Assembly: GCA_002719955.1 (NCBI GenBank)
Contig: PBFW01000016.1
Coordinates: 1-64,000 of the forward strand
DNA length: 64,000 nucleotides
Direction of reading: 5' to 3'
Source: Deltaproteobacteria bacterium
Lineage (GTDB): Bacteria; Myxococcota_A; UBA9160; UBA4427
Below the pieces are notes generated by a model. It was given only the letters and a program-made list of their open reading frames with translations. It had not been told where the DNA came from and did no database searches. Shown in pieces: positions 1-12,050 of this stretch. A program made the position numbers and the translations under genes. The number at the start of each line of letters is the position of its first letter. Position 1 is the stretch's first letter.

Positions 1-2103
<2,103 letters not shown>

Positions 2104-2166
2104 AACCCGCGCTCAGAATCAGCCGCAGCCATTGCGCCGCACATCCTTTCGCCATAGTTTCGCCTC

Positions 2167-3411
2167 ATGCGATCTTCTCGTACACCTCCCGGCCGCTCCT
2201 GCCACCCGCCCCTCGGCGCCTCTGGACGCCCGAGACGCACACGACCTATCGACACGGAGCCGAGCGCGCTGCGTCCGCCTCGCAAGGGGCGTGGCGCTCG
2301 CGTCAATCCAACCGGGCGTTTTGAGACAGCGCGCGTCGAGCCGGACCTGGACGCACTCGCGGATTCGATTCGACTGGGCGTCCTCACCGAACCCATCGAC
2401 GAGCGGGCCGAAAGGCGCCCGGCGGCTTCGGAATCCCCTGCGATCCGGACCGAAGAGGGCAGACTCGAGACCCGGGCGATCCCGGATCCATCACGCAGCG
2501 CGCTGACCTTCAACAAGAGCCCGGATCTCGCCTTCGATGCGAGTCTCAATCCCTATCGCGGCTGCGAGCACGGCTGCGCTTATTGTTATGCGCGTCCGAC
2601 ACACGAATATCTCGGCTATTCCGCGGGGCTCGACTTCGAGACGAAGATCCTCGTCAAGGAACGTGCACCGGAGCTGCTGCGACGCGAACTCTCCGCCCCA
2701 CGCTGGCGGCCACAGGTCGTGGCGATCTCGGGGGCAACGGACGCCTATCAACCGCTGGAGCGGCGATTGCAGCTGACCCGACGCTGTATCGAGGTCTTCG
2801 CAGAATTTCGCAATCCGATCACGATCATCACGAAAAACGCCCTCGTCACCCGGGATCTCGACCTCTTCCGTGAGCTCGCGGAATATCGGGCGATTTCGGT
2901 CTCGCTCAGCATCACGACCCTTGATGGCGAACTCCAGCGTGAACTCGAACCACGCGCTTCGGCCCCCCACGAACGCCTGCGCGCGATCGAGCGTCTCGCC
3001 TCCGCAGGGATTCCAACGACCGTGATGGTCGCGCCCGTCATCCCGGGGCTGACCGATGCGGAGATCCCGGCGATCCTGCGAGCGGCCGCCTCCGCCGGAG
3101 CCTCCCGAGCGGGACAGATCGTGCTCCGACTGCCCCATGGAGTTCGTGAGCTCTTCGACGATTGGCTCCTTCACCATCGTCCGTTACGGCGAAAGAAAGT
3201 GCTCAGCCGGCTGGCGTCGCTTCGCGGGGGTCGACTCAACGACCCTCGATTCGGAACGAGAATGAGCGGTGAGGGGCGATTTGCCGAGCAGATCGAGGAG
3301 CTCTTCCAGCTGATCGCGCGCAAACACGACCTGGCCCCCCCGCACGCGCCGCTCTCGGCGGAGTCCTTTCGGCGGCCGGGGGGCACTCAGCTCGATTTCT
3401 TCCACGGGTAG
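2167..3411 (+). CDS. Radical SAM protein, PA0069/SPL-like family
   Basis: Predicted 4Fe-4S radical S-adenosylmethionine enzyme of 414 residues. The cluster motif is CEHGCAYCYAR (Cys133, Cys137, Cys140), a C-x3-C-x2-C pattern preceded by NPYRGC. The following EYLGYSAGLDFETKILVK is typical of the PA0069-type family, which is distantly related to spore photoproduct lyase; its reaction is not established. The stretch KGRGAR-NPTGRFE near residues 40-55 is the usual family N terminus, so the first ~35 residues may be over-called. No good ribosome binding site precedes the ATG at 2167. It stands alone on this strand and converges with the SDR gene 17 bases downstream. Confidence 0.9.
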   Translation: MRSSRTPPGRSCHPPLGASGRPRRTRPIDTEPSALRPPRKGRGARVNPTGRFETARVEPDLDALADSIRLGVLTEPIDERAERRPAASESPAIRTEEGRLETRAIPDPSRSALTFNKSPDLAFDASLNPYRGCEHGCAYCYARPTHEYLGYSAGLDFETKILVKERAPELLRRELSAPRWRPQVVAISGATDAYQPLERRLQLTRRCIEVFAEFRNPITIITKNALVTRDLDLFRELAEYRAISVSLSITTLDGELQRELEPRASAPHERLRAIERLASAGIPTTVMVAPVIPGLTDAEIPAILRAAASAGASRAGQIVLRLPHGVRELFDDWLLHHRPLRRKKVLSRLASLRGGRLNDPRFGTRMSGEGRFAEQIEELFQLIARKHDLAPPHAPLSAESFRRPGGTQLDFFHG

Positions 3412-3428
3412 CGGCGGCGGAAACCGGT

Positions 3429-4343
3429 TCAGCCGAGGCCGCCGTCGAGATCCTCGCCGTTCATCCCCGCGTTGAGTCGAGCGCCCTTGACCAGATCGCG
3501 CACGATCGGACCGAGGATCGTCGGATCCTCGACCGGCTCGACGCAGGGACCCCGATGCCAACCCTCTGCGATGGCAAGGACGCCGCCCGTCGCTTCGAAG
3601 ACACGCCCGGTCACGCCGCTCGATTCGCGACTCGCGAGCCACGTGACGATCGGAGCCACCCAGCGCGGGCTCTGGGCCGCACGCATCTCATCGGTGATCT
3701 CGCCCGGATAGAGATCCTCGGTCAGGCGGGTGAGGCCACCCGGAGCGATGCAGTTGACCGTCACGCCATATCGTTCGAGTTCGCGACTGGCGATGATCGA
3801 AAAGGCGGCAATCCCCGCCTTGGCGGCGCCATAATTGGTCTGACCCGCGTTGCCATAGATGCCGGAAGCGGACGCGGTGTTGATCAGCCGAGCGTCGATG
3901 GGCGTGCCCGCCTTGCTCTGATTCCGCCAATACCGCCCCGCGTGATGAGCGGGCGCGAAGGTCCCCTTCATGTGGACCTGGATCAGCGCGTCCCACTCGT
4001 CTTCGGACATGTTGACGAGCATGCGATCGCGCAGGATTCCAGCGTTGTTGATCAGGACATCGAGCCGGCCGTAGGTATCGACGGCTTGCTCGATCATTTG
4101 CTTCGCCTGCTCGAAATCGCTCACGTCCGAGCCGTTCGCGATGGCTTCGCCACCGGCAGCCTCGATCTCGGCGACAACCTCCGCGGCCGGCCCCCGATCC
4201 TCACCGATTCCATCCCGAGTACTGCCGAGATCGTTCACGACAACCTTGGCTCCATGGGAGGCGAGCATGAGGGCGTATTCGCGGCCGATCCCGCGACCGG
4301 CGCCGGTGATGACGCAGACACGATCTTCGCAGAAGGTACTCAT
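3429..4343 (-). CDS. SDR family oxidoreductase, (3R)-hydroxyacyl-CoA dehydrogenase-like
   Basis: NAD(P)-dependent short-chain dehydrogenase of 304 residues with a Rossmann motif TGAGRGIG at the N terminus, an NNAG motif, and a YGAAK active site (YxxxK). The VVVNDLG segment after strand 2 and the long A-EVV-EIEAAGGEA helix resemble the dehydrogenase domain of bifunctional peroxisomal-type (MFE-2/HSD17B4) enzymes, so a role in beta-oxidation of acyl-CoA is plausible but inferred. I chose the second Met (4341-4343), because the first in-frame ATG, at 4353-4355, adds only four residues. The C-terminal ~40 residues extend past the usual SDR fold. Confidence 0.88.
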   Translation of the reverse strand: MSTFCEDRVCVITGAGRGIGREYALMLASHGAKVVVNDLGSTRDGIGEDRGPAAEVVAEIEAAGGEAIANGSDVSDFEQAKQMIEQAVDTYGRLDVLINNAGILRDRMLVNMSEDEWDALIQVHMKGTFAPAHHAGRYWRNQSKAGTPIDARLINTASASGIYGNAGQTNYGAAKAGIAAFSIIASRELERYGVTVNCIAPGGLTRLTEDLYPGEITDEMRAAQSPRWVAPIVTWLASRESSGVTGRVFEATGGVLAIAEGWHRGPCVEPVEDPTILGPIVRDLVKGARLNAGMNGEDLDGGLG

Positions 4344-4562
4344 CAAGAACTCCAATGGCGCCGGTATATGGCTATGCGGATCGAGGGCACCGATGGCCCG
4401 CCCCGAACCGATAGCACGCTTCGGATTGTGGCTCAGCGGCCCCCGACGTCGCGCGCGCCACCGGTCAGCAGCGTTTCCGCGCCGACCGCTCTAGACTCCT
4501 CTCGCCTCGGCCCCACGAATCCACGTCGCATCCGGGGCCTGGCCGGAAGAGGGAGAAGAGGC

Positions 4563-6341
4563 TTGGCCGGACCCCTGGAGTTCGCCGCGACCCTCGAGCG
4601 GATCGATGGCAAGGGCTACAAGGCCTACCGCGATATCGAGGGCCCGTGGTCTTTCTCGGAGTTCGTCCTCTTCGTCGATCGCGTTCAGTCCGACCCCTTT
4701 GCGGCGCCCTCAAAGCTTCGGGTGCGCGTCGATCTCGACGTCGCCCGCCTGCCCGATTCCATTCTGAACAACCGTATTCGCAAGATCGCCGCCGCGTCCT
4801 GGCTCGCGCGCGCCTTCCGAAACGCGATCGCCGAAATCGCTCCACGCCGGTTGGGAACCGGCAAGGGGGGGCTCGTCTCCATCGATGCCGGTGGCCCGGA
4901 AATACTCGAACGAAGCGCCGTCGTGTTCGGCGAGGGATGGGTCGAAGCGCGAATCGAGACCGGACTCCCCGCTGCCGGCCGTCGCGTGTTGGGCCGGGAA
5001 GCGTCCACGTTGCTGATCGAAACGCTGCCCGAAATCATCCTGAGGGCGTGGATCGACCGCGACCCGTCCGAGGACGATGATCTCGTGCATTTCGTCGACT
5101 GCGTCGAGAACCAGTTCTTCGTGCGCGCAAAACTCGCCGATCGCGGGCTCGTCGCCTTCGTCGGGGATGGTGCGATCCTGCCCCGAGAGAGCGGTGCGAG
5201 CGAGCATCCAATGGCGCGTGAGCACTGTCTGCCCTTCGAATCTCCGGAGGCTTTCCGAGTCGAATTCGAGGTGCCCCACCCGAACGCCGGCACTCCCGGT
5301 CGCATCTGGCGCGGAATGGGCGTCCCCCGCGGCGTCGTGCTGCTCGTCGGCGGCGGATATCACGGCAAGTCGACACTTCTCCGTGCCCTCGAGCGCGCGG
5401 TCGTCCCCCACGTTCCCGGCGACGGTCGCGAGACCGTCGTCAGCGATCCCGGGCTCGTGAAGATCCGCGCCGAGGACGGCCGCGCAATCAGCGGGGTCGA
5501 CATCCAGGCCTTCATCGACCGACTACCGCTTCGCCCCGGTGAATCCGAGGCGCGCGATACGCGAATGTTCTCGACACCGGACGCGAGTGGCAGCACCAGC
5601 CAGGCGGCCAATATCGCCGAAGCGATCGAGGCCGGTGCGACGGGCCTGCTCCTCGACGAGGACACCTCCGCCACGAATTTCATGGTCCGCGACGCGAGAA
5701 TGCAGGCACTCATCCATCCGAGGGACGAGCCGATCACGCCCTTCATCGATCGAGTCCGCGAGCTCTACGAAGGTCTCGGAGTCTCGACCGTTCTGGTCAT
5801 GGGCGGATCCGGTGACTATTTCGAAGTCGCCGACGCGATCATCGAGATGAAGGCCTATCAGCCAAGGGACGTCAGCGAACGGGCAAAGGAGATCGCGGCG
5901 AGTTCCAACACGGCCCCGAAAATCGAGTCCCGAGCGCCGCTCGGACCGCCGCGGGACCGCGTCCCCCTGGCAGCGAGCTTCGACGCGAGGCGCGGACGAA
6001 AGGACGTCAAGCTCTCGAGCCGAGGCTGCGAAGAAATCGTCTACGGCACCACGGAAATCGACCTACGGGGTATGGAGCAGCTCTTCGACCCGAGCCAGAC
6101 CCGCGCGATCGCAGGCGCCGTCCATCTCGCGGCGCGCACGATGATGAACGGCACATCTCCGCTCCGCGAGATCCTCGACGCGCTCGAGCGATTCTTCGAC
6201 GAAGAGGGGCTGGACGCTCTGGACCCCTATCATCGCGCCGACCGACATCCCGGCTCGCTGGCGCGCCCACGACGATTCGAAATCGCCGCCGCGATCAACC
6301 GCATGCGAACGCTAGGCGTCCGACACGTCGAGACCCGCTGA
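4563..6341 (+). CDS. Predicted ABC-class ATPase (ABC_ATPase domain, PF09818 type)
   Basis: About 592-residue single-chain ATPase of the family annotated as predicted ATPase of the ABC class; its cellular role is unknown. The Walker A motif GGGYHGKST sits at residues 263-271. It is followed by the family hallmarks PGDGRE, ASGSTSQAANI and LLLDEDTSATNFM (Walker B region), then VMGGSGDYFEVAD. The open frame runs far upstream (to 3555) but overlaps the opposing SDR gene. The best start is TTG at 4563, which follows the purine-rich stretch GGGAGAAGAGGC and gives a normal family length. No partner genes are adjacent: it is flanked by fatty-acid genes on the other strand. Confidence 0.87.
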   Translation: MAGPLEFAATLERIDGKGYKAYRDIEGPWSFSEFVLFVDRVQSDPFAAPSKLRVRVDLDVARLPDSILNNRIRKIAAASWLARAFRNAIAEIAPRRLGTGKGGLVSIDAGGPEILERSAVVFGEGWVEARIETGLPAAGRRVLGREASTLLIETLPEIILRAWIDRDPSEDDDLVHFVDCVENQFFVRAKLADRGLVAFVGDGAILPRESGASEHPMAREHCLPFESPEAFRVEFEVPHPNAGTPGRIWRGMGVPRGVVLLVGGGYHGKSTLLRALERAVVPHVPGDGRETVVSDPGLVKIRAEDGRAISGVDIQAFIDRLPLRPGESEARDTRMFSTPDASGSTSQAANIAEAIEAGATGLLLDEDTSATNFMVRDARMQALIHPRDEPITPFIDRVRELYEGLGVSTVLVMGGSGDYFEVADAIIEMKAYQPRDVSERAKEIAASSNTAPKIESRAPLGPPRDRVPLAASFDARRGRKDVKLSSRGCEEIVYGTTEIDLRGMEQLFDPSQTRAIAGAVHLAARTMMNGTSPLREILDALERFFDEEGLDALDPYHRADRHPGSLARPRRFEIAAAINRMRTLGVRHVETR

Positions 6342-6370
6342 TCTCGCGTGCCCGCGTTCGCGAGACCCGC

Positions 6371-7462
6371 TTACCAGCCTGCCAGATCGGCGGCACGATC
6401 CCTGTGGAAACGGGGAGTACCGAGGAAGACGCGGTCGAAGAGAGCGCGCTTGAACCAGATCTGGGTATCGCCCTCCCAGGTATAGCCGATGCCACCGTGG
6501 GCCTCGGTCGCGTCACGCGCGATCTGGGAATAGCGATCACAGAGATGACTCTTGGCGATCGCGGCCGTCCGCACGGCGTCTTCGGGGTCGTGATCGAGCG
6601 CGTGCGCCGCATACCAATAGAGCGCACGCGCGGGCTCGATCTCCACTGCCATATTGGCCAGCTGATGTTTGAGCGCCTGAAAATGTCCGATCGTGACCCC
6701 GAACTGCTCACGATTCTTCGCGTACTCGATGCTCATGTCGACGAGCTTCGTCGCCCCCCCGAAAGCGTCAGCGGCCAGCAATACGAGTCCCACATCACGA
6801 ACGCGCCCAGCGGCTTCCGCACCGCTCCGTTCGAGCACCTCGATCGGCGTCGAATCGAAACGGACGCGCGCGATTCGTCGCGTTCGATCCGCACCTTCCA
6901 CTCGCTGTATTTCGACGCCGCTCGCGTTGCGATCGACGATGCCCATCTTTGCGCCGGCGAGACCCACGACGAAAGTATCCGCGTGCTCGCCAAATTCGAC
7001 GATCTCCTTCGTCCCGGAGATCTTCCCCAGCGCCCCCTCCGGAACCGCCAATGTCCACTGATCCGGCAGCCAAACACCTTCTTCTTCTGCAAACGCGATG
7101 GTCGCGAGACTTTCACCGGCCGCGAGGCTCGGAAGCAACCGGCTCTTCTGCTCTTCGCTGCCGCCCGACACGATCGCCTGGGTCGCCAGCGAATGGCTCA
7201 GGAAGGGGACCGGCGCAGCCGCTTCACCGAGGGTCTCGGCCGCGACCGCGAGATCGAGAATCTCGAGTTCGCTGCCCCCGTATTCACTGGGAAGATGAAT
7301 CCCGGCCAGTCCCATCTCGGCGAGCCCCTTCCACAGGACCGGGTCATACCCGACTTCGTCATCGAAGAGCTCGCGAAGCCGAGACATCGGGCATTCGTTC
7401 TCGAGGAACTGAAGGACGGCTTCCTGGAGCAGTCGCTGCTCGTCAGAGAGATCGAAATCCAT
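6371..7462 (-). CDS. Acyl-CoA dehydrogenase (363 aa)
   Basis: FAD-dependent acyl-CoA dehydrogenase, probably introducing the alpha,beta double bond into an acyl-CoA. The sequence has the N-terminal helical domain, a central beta domain, and the C-terminal signature REQFGVTIG-FQALKH followed by HGGIGYTWE, where FAD and substrate contacts lie. It is 12 bases downstream of a second, longer acyl-CoA dehydrogenase on the same strand, so the two are almost certainly co-transcribed. Adjacent short and long ACAD pairs of this kind often form heteromeric enzymes (known for some steroid side-chain ACADs in actinobacteria); that is inference here. The substrate cannot be told from sequence. Confidence 0.93.
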   Translation of the reverse strand: MDFDLSDEQRLLQEAVLQFLENECPMSRLRELFDDEVGYDPVLWKGLAEMGLAGIHLPSEYGGSELEILDLAVAAETLGEAAAPVPFLSHSLATQAIVSGGSEEQKSRLLPSLAAGESLATIAFAEEEGVWLPDQWTLAVPEGALGKISGTKEIVEFGEHADTFVVGLAGAKMGIVDRNASGVEIQRVEGADRTRRIARVRFDSTPIEVLERSGAEAAGRVRDVGLVLLAADAFGGATKLVDMSIEYAKNREQFGVTIGHFQALKHQLANMAVEIEPARALYWYAAHALDHDPEDAVRTAAIAKSHLCDRYSQIARDATEAHGGIGYTWEGDTQIWFKRALFDRVFLGTPRFHRDRAADLAGW

Positions 7463-7474
7463 TTCTCTCCCTTT

Positions 7475-8680
7475 CTATTTGGAGCGGTTGGCGGCGGAGT
7501 CACGGGGAAGTCCGAACCCGCGCTCGGCGATGACGTTGCGCTGCACATTGGCGGTCCCGCCCGCGATCGCCACACCGACAGAGGACATATACTGGGCGAC
7601 CCAATGTTCTGCGGCGTTGCCTCCCATCCCGAGTCCATACGGGCCCGGGGCGACGAGTCCATCGTCACCCAGGATCTCCATCGCGAGCTTGGAAACCATA
7701 TGGCCCATATTGGTCGAGTTGAGTTTGGTCATCATTTGGATGACGCCGGGGTTTTCGCCCTTCAAGCCCTTGGTCATCTGGAAATAACCCGAGTAGAGAT
7801 GCGCCCGAACATACCCCTCGAGCTCCGCGAGCCCGCGGCGAATACTCGTATCCTCGATGGCTGGACGACCATCGATCTTGCGCTCACGCGCAAGCTCCAC
7901 GAGTCCGTTCAACAGACCCACCGTCTGACTGGCCGCCCCGATGGAGCTGCGCTCGTGTTTGAGCGTCGTCCGCGACACGAGCCAACCTTCTCCCCGCTTG
8001 CCGACGATCCAGTCCTTGGGCGTCTTCACGTCATTGAAGAAGACCTCGTTGAACTCCGAGGAGCCGGTCATCATCCTGAGCGGCCTGACATCGATCCCGG
8101 GCGCTTTCATGTCGATCAGGAGATAGGAGATCCCGGCGTGCTTCTTGGCGTCGGGTTCGGTTCGCACGAGACAGAACATGTAGTCGGCCTCCATCGCCGA
8201 GCTCGTCCAGATCTTCTGCCCGTTGATGACCCATTCGTCGCCCACGAGTTCGCCCTTGGTCTTGAGGCTCGCGAGGTCACTCCCCGAACCGGGTTCGCTG
8301 TAGCCCTGGCACCAGGTGAGTTCACCGAGAATCGTTGCTCGAACGAATTTTTCCTTTTGCCATTCCTCGCCGCGATCCAACAGAGTGGGAACCAGCATCA
8401 TCGTACCGATACCGCGCGGCTCCATCGGCGCGCGCGCCCTGGTGAACTCCTCGCTGATCACTGCGGCCTTGAGCGGATCGACCGGCTGTTCGGATCCGCC
8501 ATATTGTCGGGGGATGTTGCGGTTCAGATAACCCGCGTCCGTCGCCTTCTGCCGAAAGCGGTTGGCCTGCTCCTCACGCGACCCTTGGGCTGCATCCCCG
8601 CTCGGGGGCCAGTTCGCCGAGAGAAAGGCCTCGACCTCCCCTCGAAACGCTTCGAATTCGCCGCCATAACTCAAATCCAT
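7475..8680 (-). CDS. Acyl-CoA dehydrogenase (401 aa)
   Basis: Second acyl-CoA dehydrogenase, upstream partner of the 6371-7462 gene in a two-gene unit. Recognisable segments are NIPRQYGGSEQ and TWCQGYSEPGSGSDLAS (FAD-binding loop), then GDEWVINGQKIWTSSA in the middle domain. The C-terminal domain ends with AHWVAQY-like GNAAEHWVAQYM and GGTANVQRNVIAERGFGLPR. The protein is full length for the family. ATG is at 8678-8680. As the first gene of the pair it may carry the FAD-binding competence, while the shorter one contributes the other half; testing that needs structure or biochemistry. No regulator is next to it. Confidence 0.93.
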   Translation of the reverse strand: MDLSYGGEFEAFRGEVEAFLSANWPPSGDAAQGSREEQANRFRQKATDAGYLNRNIPRQYGGSEQPVDPLKAAVISEEFTRARAPMEPRGIGTMMLVPTLLDRGEEWQKEKFVRATILGELTWCQGYSEPGSGSDLASLKTKGELVGDEWVINGQKIWTSSAMEADYMFCLVRTEPDAKKHAGISYLLIDMKAPGIDVRPLRMMTGSSEFNEVFFNDVKTPKDWIVGKRGEGWLVSRTTLKHERSSIGAASQTVGLLNGLVELARERKIDGRPAIEDTSIRRGLAELEGYVRAHLYSGYFQMTKGLKGENPGVIQMMTKLNSTNMGHMVSKLAMEILGDDGLVAPGPYGLGMGGNAAEHWVAQYMSSVGVAIAGGTANVQRNVIAERGFGLPRDSAANRSK

Positions 8681-8828
8681 CCCAAAACTCCATTCCTGCG
8701 CAAGCCGATCGACCGGGGGCCAAACGGACCGGGAGTTGGAGTTTCGGGCCAGCGAGCGCGCACGTCAACATGGCCTTGCCGCCAGCCCGCTCGGAATCGG
8801 ACTCGGCGTTTTCTTGGCGAAACGCGCT

Positions 8829-11800
8829 CTAATCGTCCAGTCCGAAGGCCTCGCCGAGTAGCGCCTGGAGCTGTGCCCTGTGGATCCGAGGACTGCCGAC
8901 GGCGGGGCTCGCCGCCTCGGGGCGGCCGGCGCATTCGAGTCGAACCTTGTCGCCGACGATCGCCTGGATGCGGTCGCGCACGAAGGTCCAGGCACCCATA
9001 TTGCGAGGCTCTTCCTGGCACCACACACGGGCCTCGGCCCGGTCATAGCGACCGAATGCCTCGAGCAGCCGTGCCTCGGGCCAGGGATAGAGCTGCTCCA
9101 CCCGCACGATCGCGATCTCGTATTCGCGATCGGCGAATCGCTTGGCGCGCTCCTCGATCAGGTCGTAGTAGACCTTGCCCGAGCACGCGATTACGCGTCG
9201 AACGTCTTCCGGCCGGGCCGCCGCGATCGGATCGTCGATGACTTCCTTGAAAGCACCCGTCGCGAAATCCTCGATCGGGGAGGCGGCCTTGGGGTGACGC
9301 AAGAGGCTCTTGGGCGTGAATACGACGAGCGGCGCGCGATAACGACGACGCATCTGGCGCCGCAAGACGTGAAAGAACTGGGCGGGGCTCGTGCAGTTCA
9401 CGACCTGCATGCTGTCCTCTGCACAGGTCTGCAGGAAGCGCTCGACGCGCGCACTCGAATGTTCCGGCCCCTGTCCCTCGTAGCCGTGGGGCAGGAGCAT
9501 GACGAGCCCACTCATGCGGCCCCATTTCTGGTGGGCCGAGGTGATGAACTGATCGATGATGACCTGAGCCCCATTCACGAAATCTCCGAACTGAGCTTCC
9601 CAGAGCACCAGCGAACTCGGGTCGGCCAGGCTGTAGCCGTATTCGAATCCCAATACGGCGGCTTCGGACAAGAGGCTGTCGTAGACCTCGAAATGGGCCT
9701 GATTCTCGCCGATGTGATCGAGAGGGGCGTACTCCTCGCCCGAGTCCTGATCGACGAGCACCGCGTGGCGATGGGCAAAGGTCCCCCGCGAGGAATCCTG
9801 CCCCGAGAGGCGCACGGGTGTCCCTTCGAGGAGGAGCGATCCGAAGGCGAGCGCTTCCCCGAGTCCCCAATCGATTGCGAGGCCCTCGGCGACGCATTTG
9901 GCGCGTGCATCGAGAATGGCCTGGAGTTTCTTGTGGACGTTGAAATAGCTCGGCACCTGGGCGGTTCCGGTGGCGATCTGAGCCAGGCGCTCGATCGCAA
10001 CGGCGGTTTCCACCTGCTCGTCCGGACGCGTACGTGAGTAGCCGGTCCAGGGCCCCCGCGGTTCGTAGGACTCGTCCGGACCCGGCGGGCGCGAATGAAT
10101 GACCTGAAGCGCCTCCCGAAGCGCATCGTGGTGTTCTTTCTTGATCCGGTCGGCCTCCTCCCGGGAGATGCGCCCCCCTGCAACGAGTTTCTTGAGATAG
10201 AGCGTCTCGACCGATTCCTTCTCGCGAATCTTCCGGTAGAGCCGAGGCTGGGTGAAGGCCGGCTCGTCCCCCTCGTTGTGACCATGGCGGCGATAGCAGA
10301 CGAGATCGATGACGACGTCGTCGCCGAATCGCTGGCGATAGGCCATCGCGAGCTTGGTCACGTGGATCACCGCCTCCGGATGGTCTCCGTTCACGTGAAA
10401 GATCGGCACCTGGATCATCTTGGCGACATCGGTGCAGTAGAGTGTCGAGCGCGCTTCCGAGGGCGTCGTCGTATAACCGATTTGATTGTTCACGATCACG
10501 TGGATCGTGCCCCCCGTGCAATAGCCGTTCAGTTGCGAGAGGTTCAGCGTCTCCGCAACGATCCCCTGCCCCGCAAAGGCAGCGTCGCCGTGGATGATGA
10601 CCGGGACGATCGTCTCGCCATCGGTATCGCCCGCATGCACCTGCTTGGCCTTCGCCCGTCCTTCGACGACGGGATCGACCGCCTCGAGATGGGAGGGGTT
10701 CGAGGTCAGCGTGAGATGAACGCGTTCACCGGTCGCGACTCGGCGATCGGAGGAGAAGCCCTTGTGATATTTGACGTCCCCAGAACCGAAGGGGACGTCG
10801 ATATCGGGTGAGTCCTCGAACTCCGAAAAGATCGCCTCGTAGCTCTTGCCGAGAATATTCGCGAGCACGTTCAAGCGGCCACGATGTGCCATCCCGAGCA
10901 CGACCTCGCGAATCCCGAACGCGGGTGAATTCTCGACGATATGATCGAGAAGCGGGATCAGCGATTCGCCCCCCTCCAGCGAGAAACGCTTCTGCCCCAG
11001 AAATTTCGTATGCAGAAAGTTCTCGAAGAGTTCGGCTGAAGCAAGTTTCTCGAGGATCCGATGGCGCTCCCCATCGTCGAGACTCGGAAAGTTCTGGCCC
11101 TCCTCCATCAATTCGCGGAGCCAGGCTTTGCGACCAGGGTCCTGTACATGGGTGTACTCGACGCCGATCGGCCCACAATAGGTCTTGCCCAGGCGGGTCA
11201 GGATCTGGCGCAACGTCTGGACGGAACCGCCCGGCAGGTCGCCGGCGATGAAGGGTTCGTCGAGATTCTCGTTCCCGAAGCCGTAATGCGCGGGATCGAG
11301 TTCAGGGAAATAAGTCGACTGGCCACCAAGCGGATCGCTCTGGGCGATGCGGTGGCCACGGGCGCGATAGGAGTGGATCAGACGCAGGACGCGTGCGTGT
11401 TTATCGGCCTGATGGAGAAGTGCGGCGGGGTCGGCGCCAGGCACGACCGGTGCGCTGCCCTGGTCGAAGCCGCCCATCCCTCCATTGGGAAGATCGTTCG
11501 AGAATCCTCGAATCTCATCGGGCTCGGGCGTGGGTTCGATCGGGAGGCGAGCACCGACGGCATCCGTCGGTGCCGGAGTGGAGACGGGCTCGAGCGGAGC
11601 GAGATTCGCCGAGGCCGGGGCGGGACCCGCCGACGGGCTCGAAGGGCGGACGCCATCCCGAATGGCCCGCGGCTCGACGACGCCACCAAATTCCACGGAC
11701 CAACTCTCGTCGACCGAATGGGCATCTACGCGATACTGGTCTTCGAGTTCCTCGACCCAGCCGGCGTTGATCCCGAATCCCGCCAGATAGGGTGAATCCG

Positions 11801-11873
11801 GCGCGACCGGTTCATCGGGGTCCGTTTCCGGGCCGCTGACCTCGGGACCCTGGTTCGGATTCGATTGTTTCAT
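8829..11873 (-). CDS. sucA: 2-oxoglutarate dehydrogenase E1 component
   Basis: Thiamine-diphosphate dependent E1 subunit that decarboxylates 2-oxoglutarate in the TCA cycle; 1014 residues, slightly longer than usual. An N-terminal docking-like segment (AGWVEELEDQYR) is followed by a Pro/Ala-rich low-complexity linker of roughly 50 residues, then the E1 core: YTHVQD, FLGQKRFSLEGGESLIPLLD, MAHRGRLNVL, HGDAAFAGQG and VNNQIGYTTTP (ThDP/Mg region). The C-terminal pyrimidine-binding domain contains LLPHGYEGQGPEHSSARVERFLQ. The gene is divergent from the glycosylase at 12051, with ATG at 11871-11873. No sucB or lpd is adjacent, so the complex is assembled from dispersed loci. Confidence 0.97.
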   Translation of the reverse strand: MKQSNPNQGPEVSGPETDPDEPVAPDSPYLAGFGINAGWVEELEDQYRVDAHSVDESWSVEFGGVVEPRAIRDGVRPSSPSAGPAPASANLAPLEPVSTPAPTDAVGARLPIEPTPEPDEIRGFSNDLPNGGMGGFDQGSAPVVPGADPAALLHQADKHARVLRLIHSYRARGHRIAQSDPLGGQSTYFPELDPAHYGFGNENLDEPFIAGDLPGGSVQTLRQILTRLGKTYCGPIGVEYTHVQDPGRKAWLRELMEEGQNFPSLDDGERHRILEKLASAELFENFLHTKFLGQKRFSLEGGESLIPLLDHIVENSPAFGIREVVLGMAHRGRLNVLANILGKSYEAIFSEFEDSPDIDVPFGSGDVKYHKGFSSDRRVATGERVHLTLTSNPSHLEAVDPVVEGRAKAKQVHAGDTDGETIVPVIIHGDAAFAGQGIVAETLNLSQLNGYCTGGTIHVIVNNQIGYTTTPSEARSTLYCTDVAKMIQVPIFHVNGDHPEAVIHVTKLAMAYRQRFGDDVVIDLVCYRRHGHNEGDEPAFTQPRLYRKIREKESVETLYLKKLVAGGRISREEADRIKKEHHDALREALQVIHSRPPGPDESYEPRGPWTGYSRTRPDEQVETAVAIERLAQIATGTAQVPSYFNVHKKLQAILDARAKCVAEGLAIDWGLGEALAFGSLLLEGTPVRLSGQDSSRGTFAHRHAVLVDQDSGEEYAPLDHIGENQAHFEVYDSLLSEAAVLGFEYGYSLADPSSLVLWEAQFGDFVNGAQVIIDQFITSAHQKWGRMSGLVMLLPHGYEGQGPEHSSARVERFLQTCAEDSMQVVNCTSPAQFFHVLRRQMRRRYRAPLVVFTPKSLLRHPKAASPIEDFATGAFKEVIDDPIAAARPEDVRRVIACSGKVYYDLIEERAKRFADREYEIAIVRVEQLYPWPEARLLEAFGRYDRAEARVWCQEEPRNMGAWTFVRDRIQAIVGDKVRLECAGRPEAASPAVGSPRIHRAQLQALLGEAFGLDD

Positions 11874-12050
11874 CCGGCTGCTCTCCGTACGACATCAGAT
11901 TGTCGATCGCCCCGGCTCAGCCGCAGCGGGCCCCCTCGTCTGGGACGATTCGCGGGGATCATACAAGTCATCGGCTCGCGCGGCTCGGTCCTCAAGCCGT
12001 CTCGATCGCAGAGGCGGGCGTGGATGCGTACCTGCCCGATACTCCCCAGA

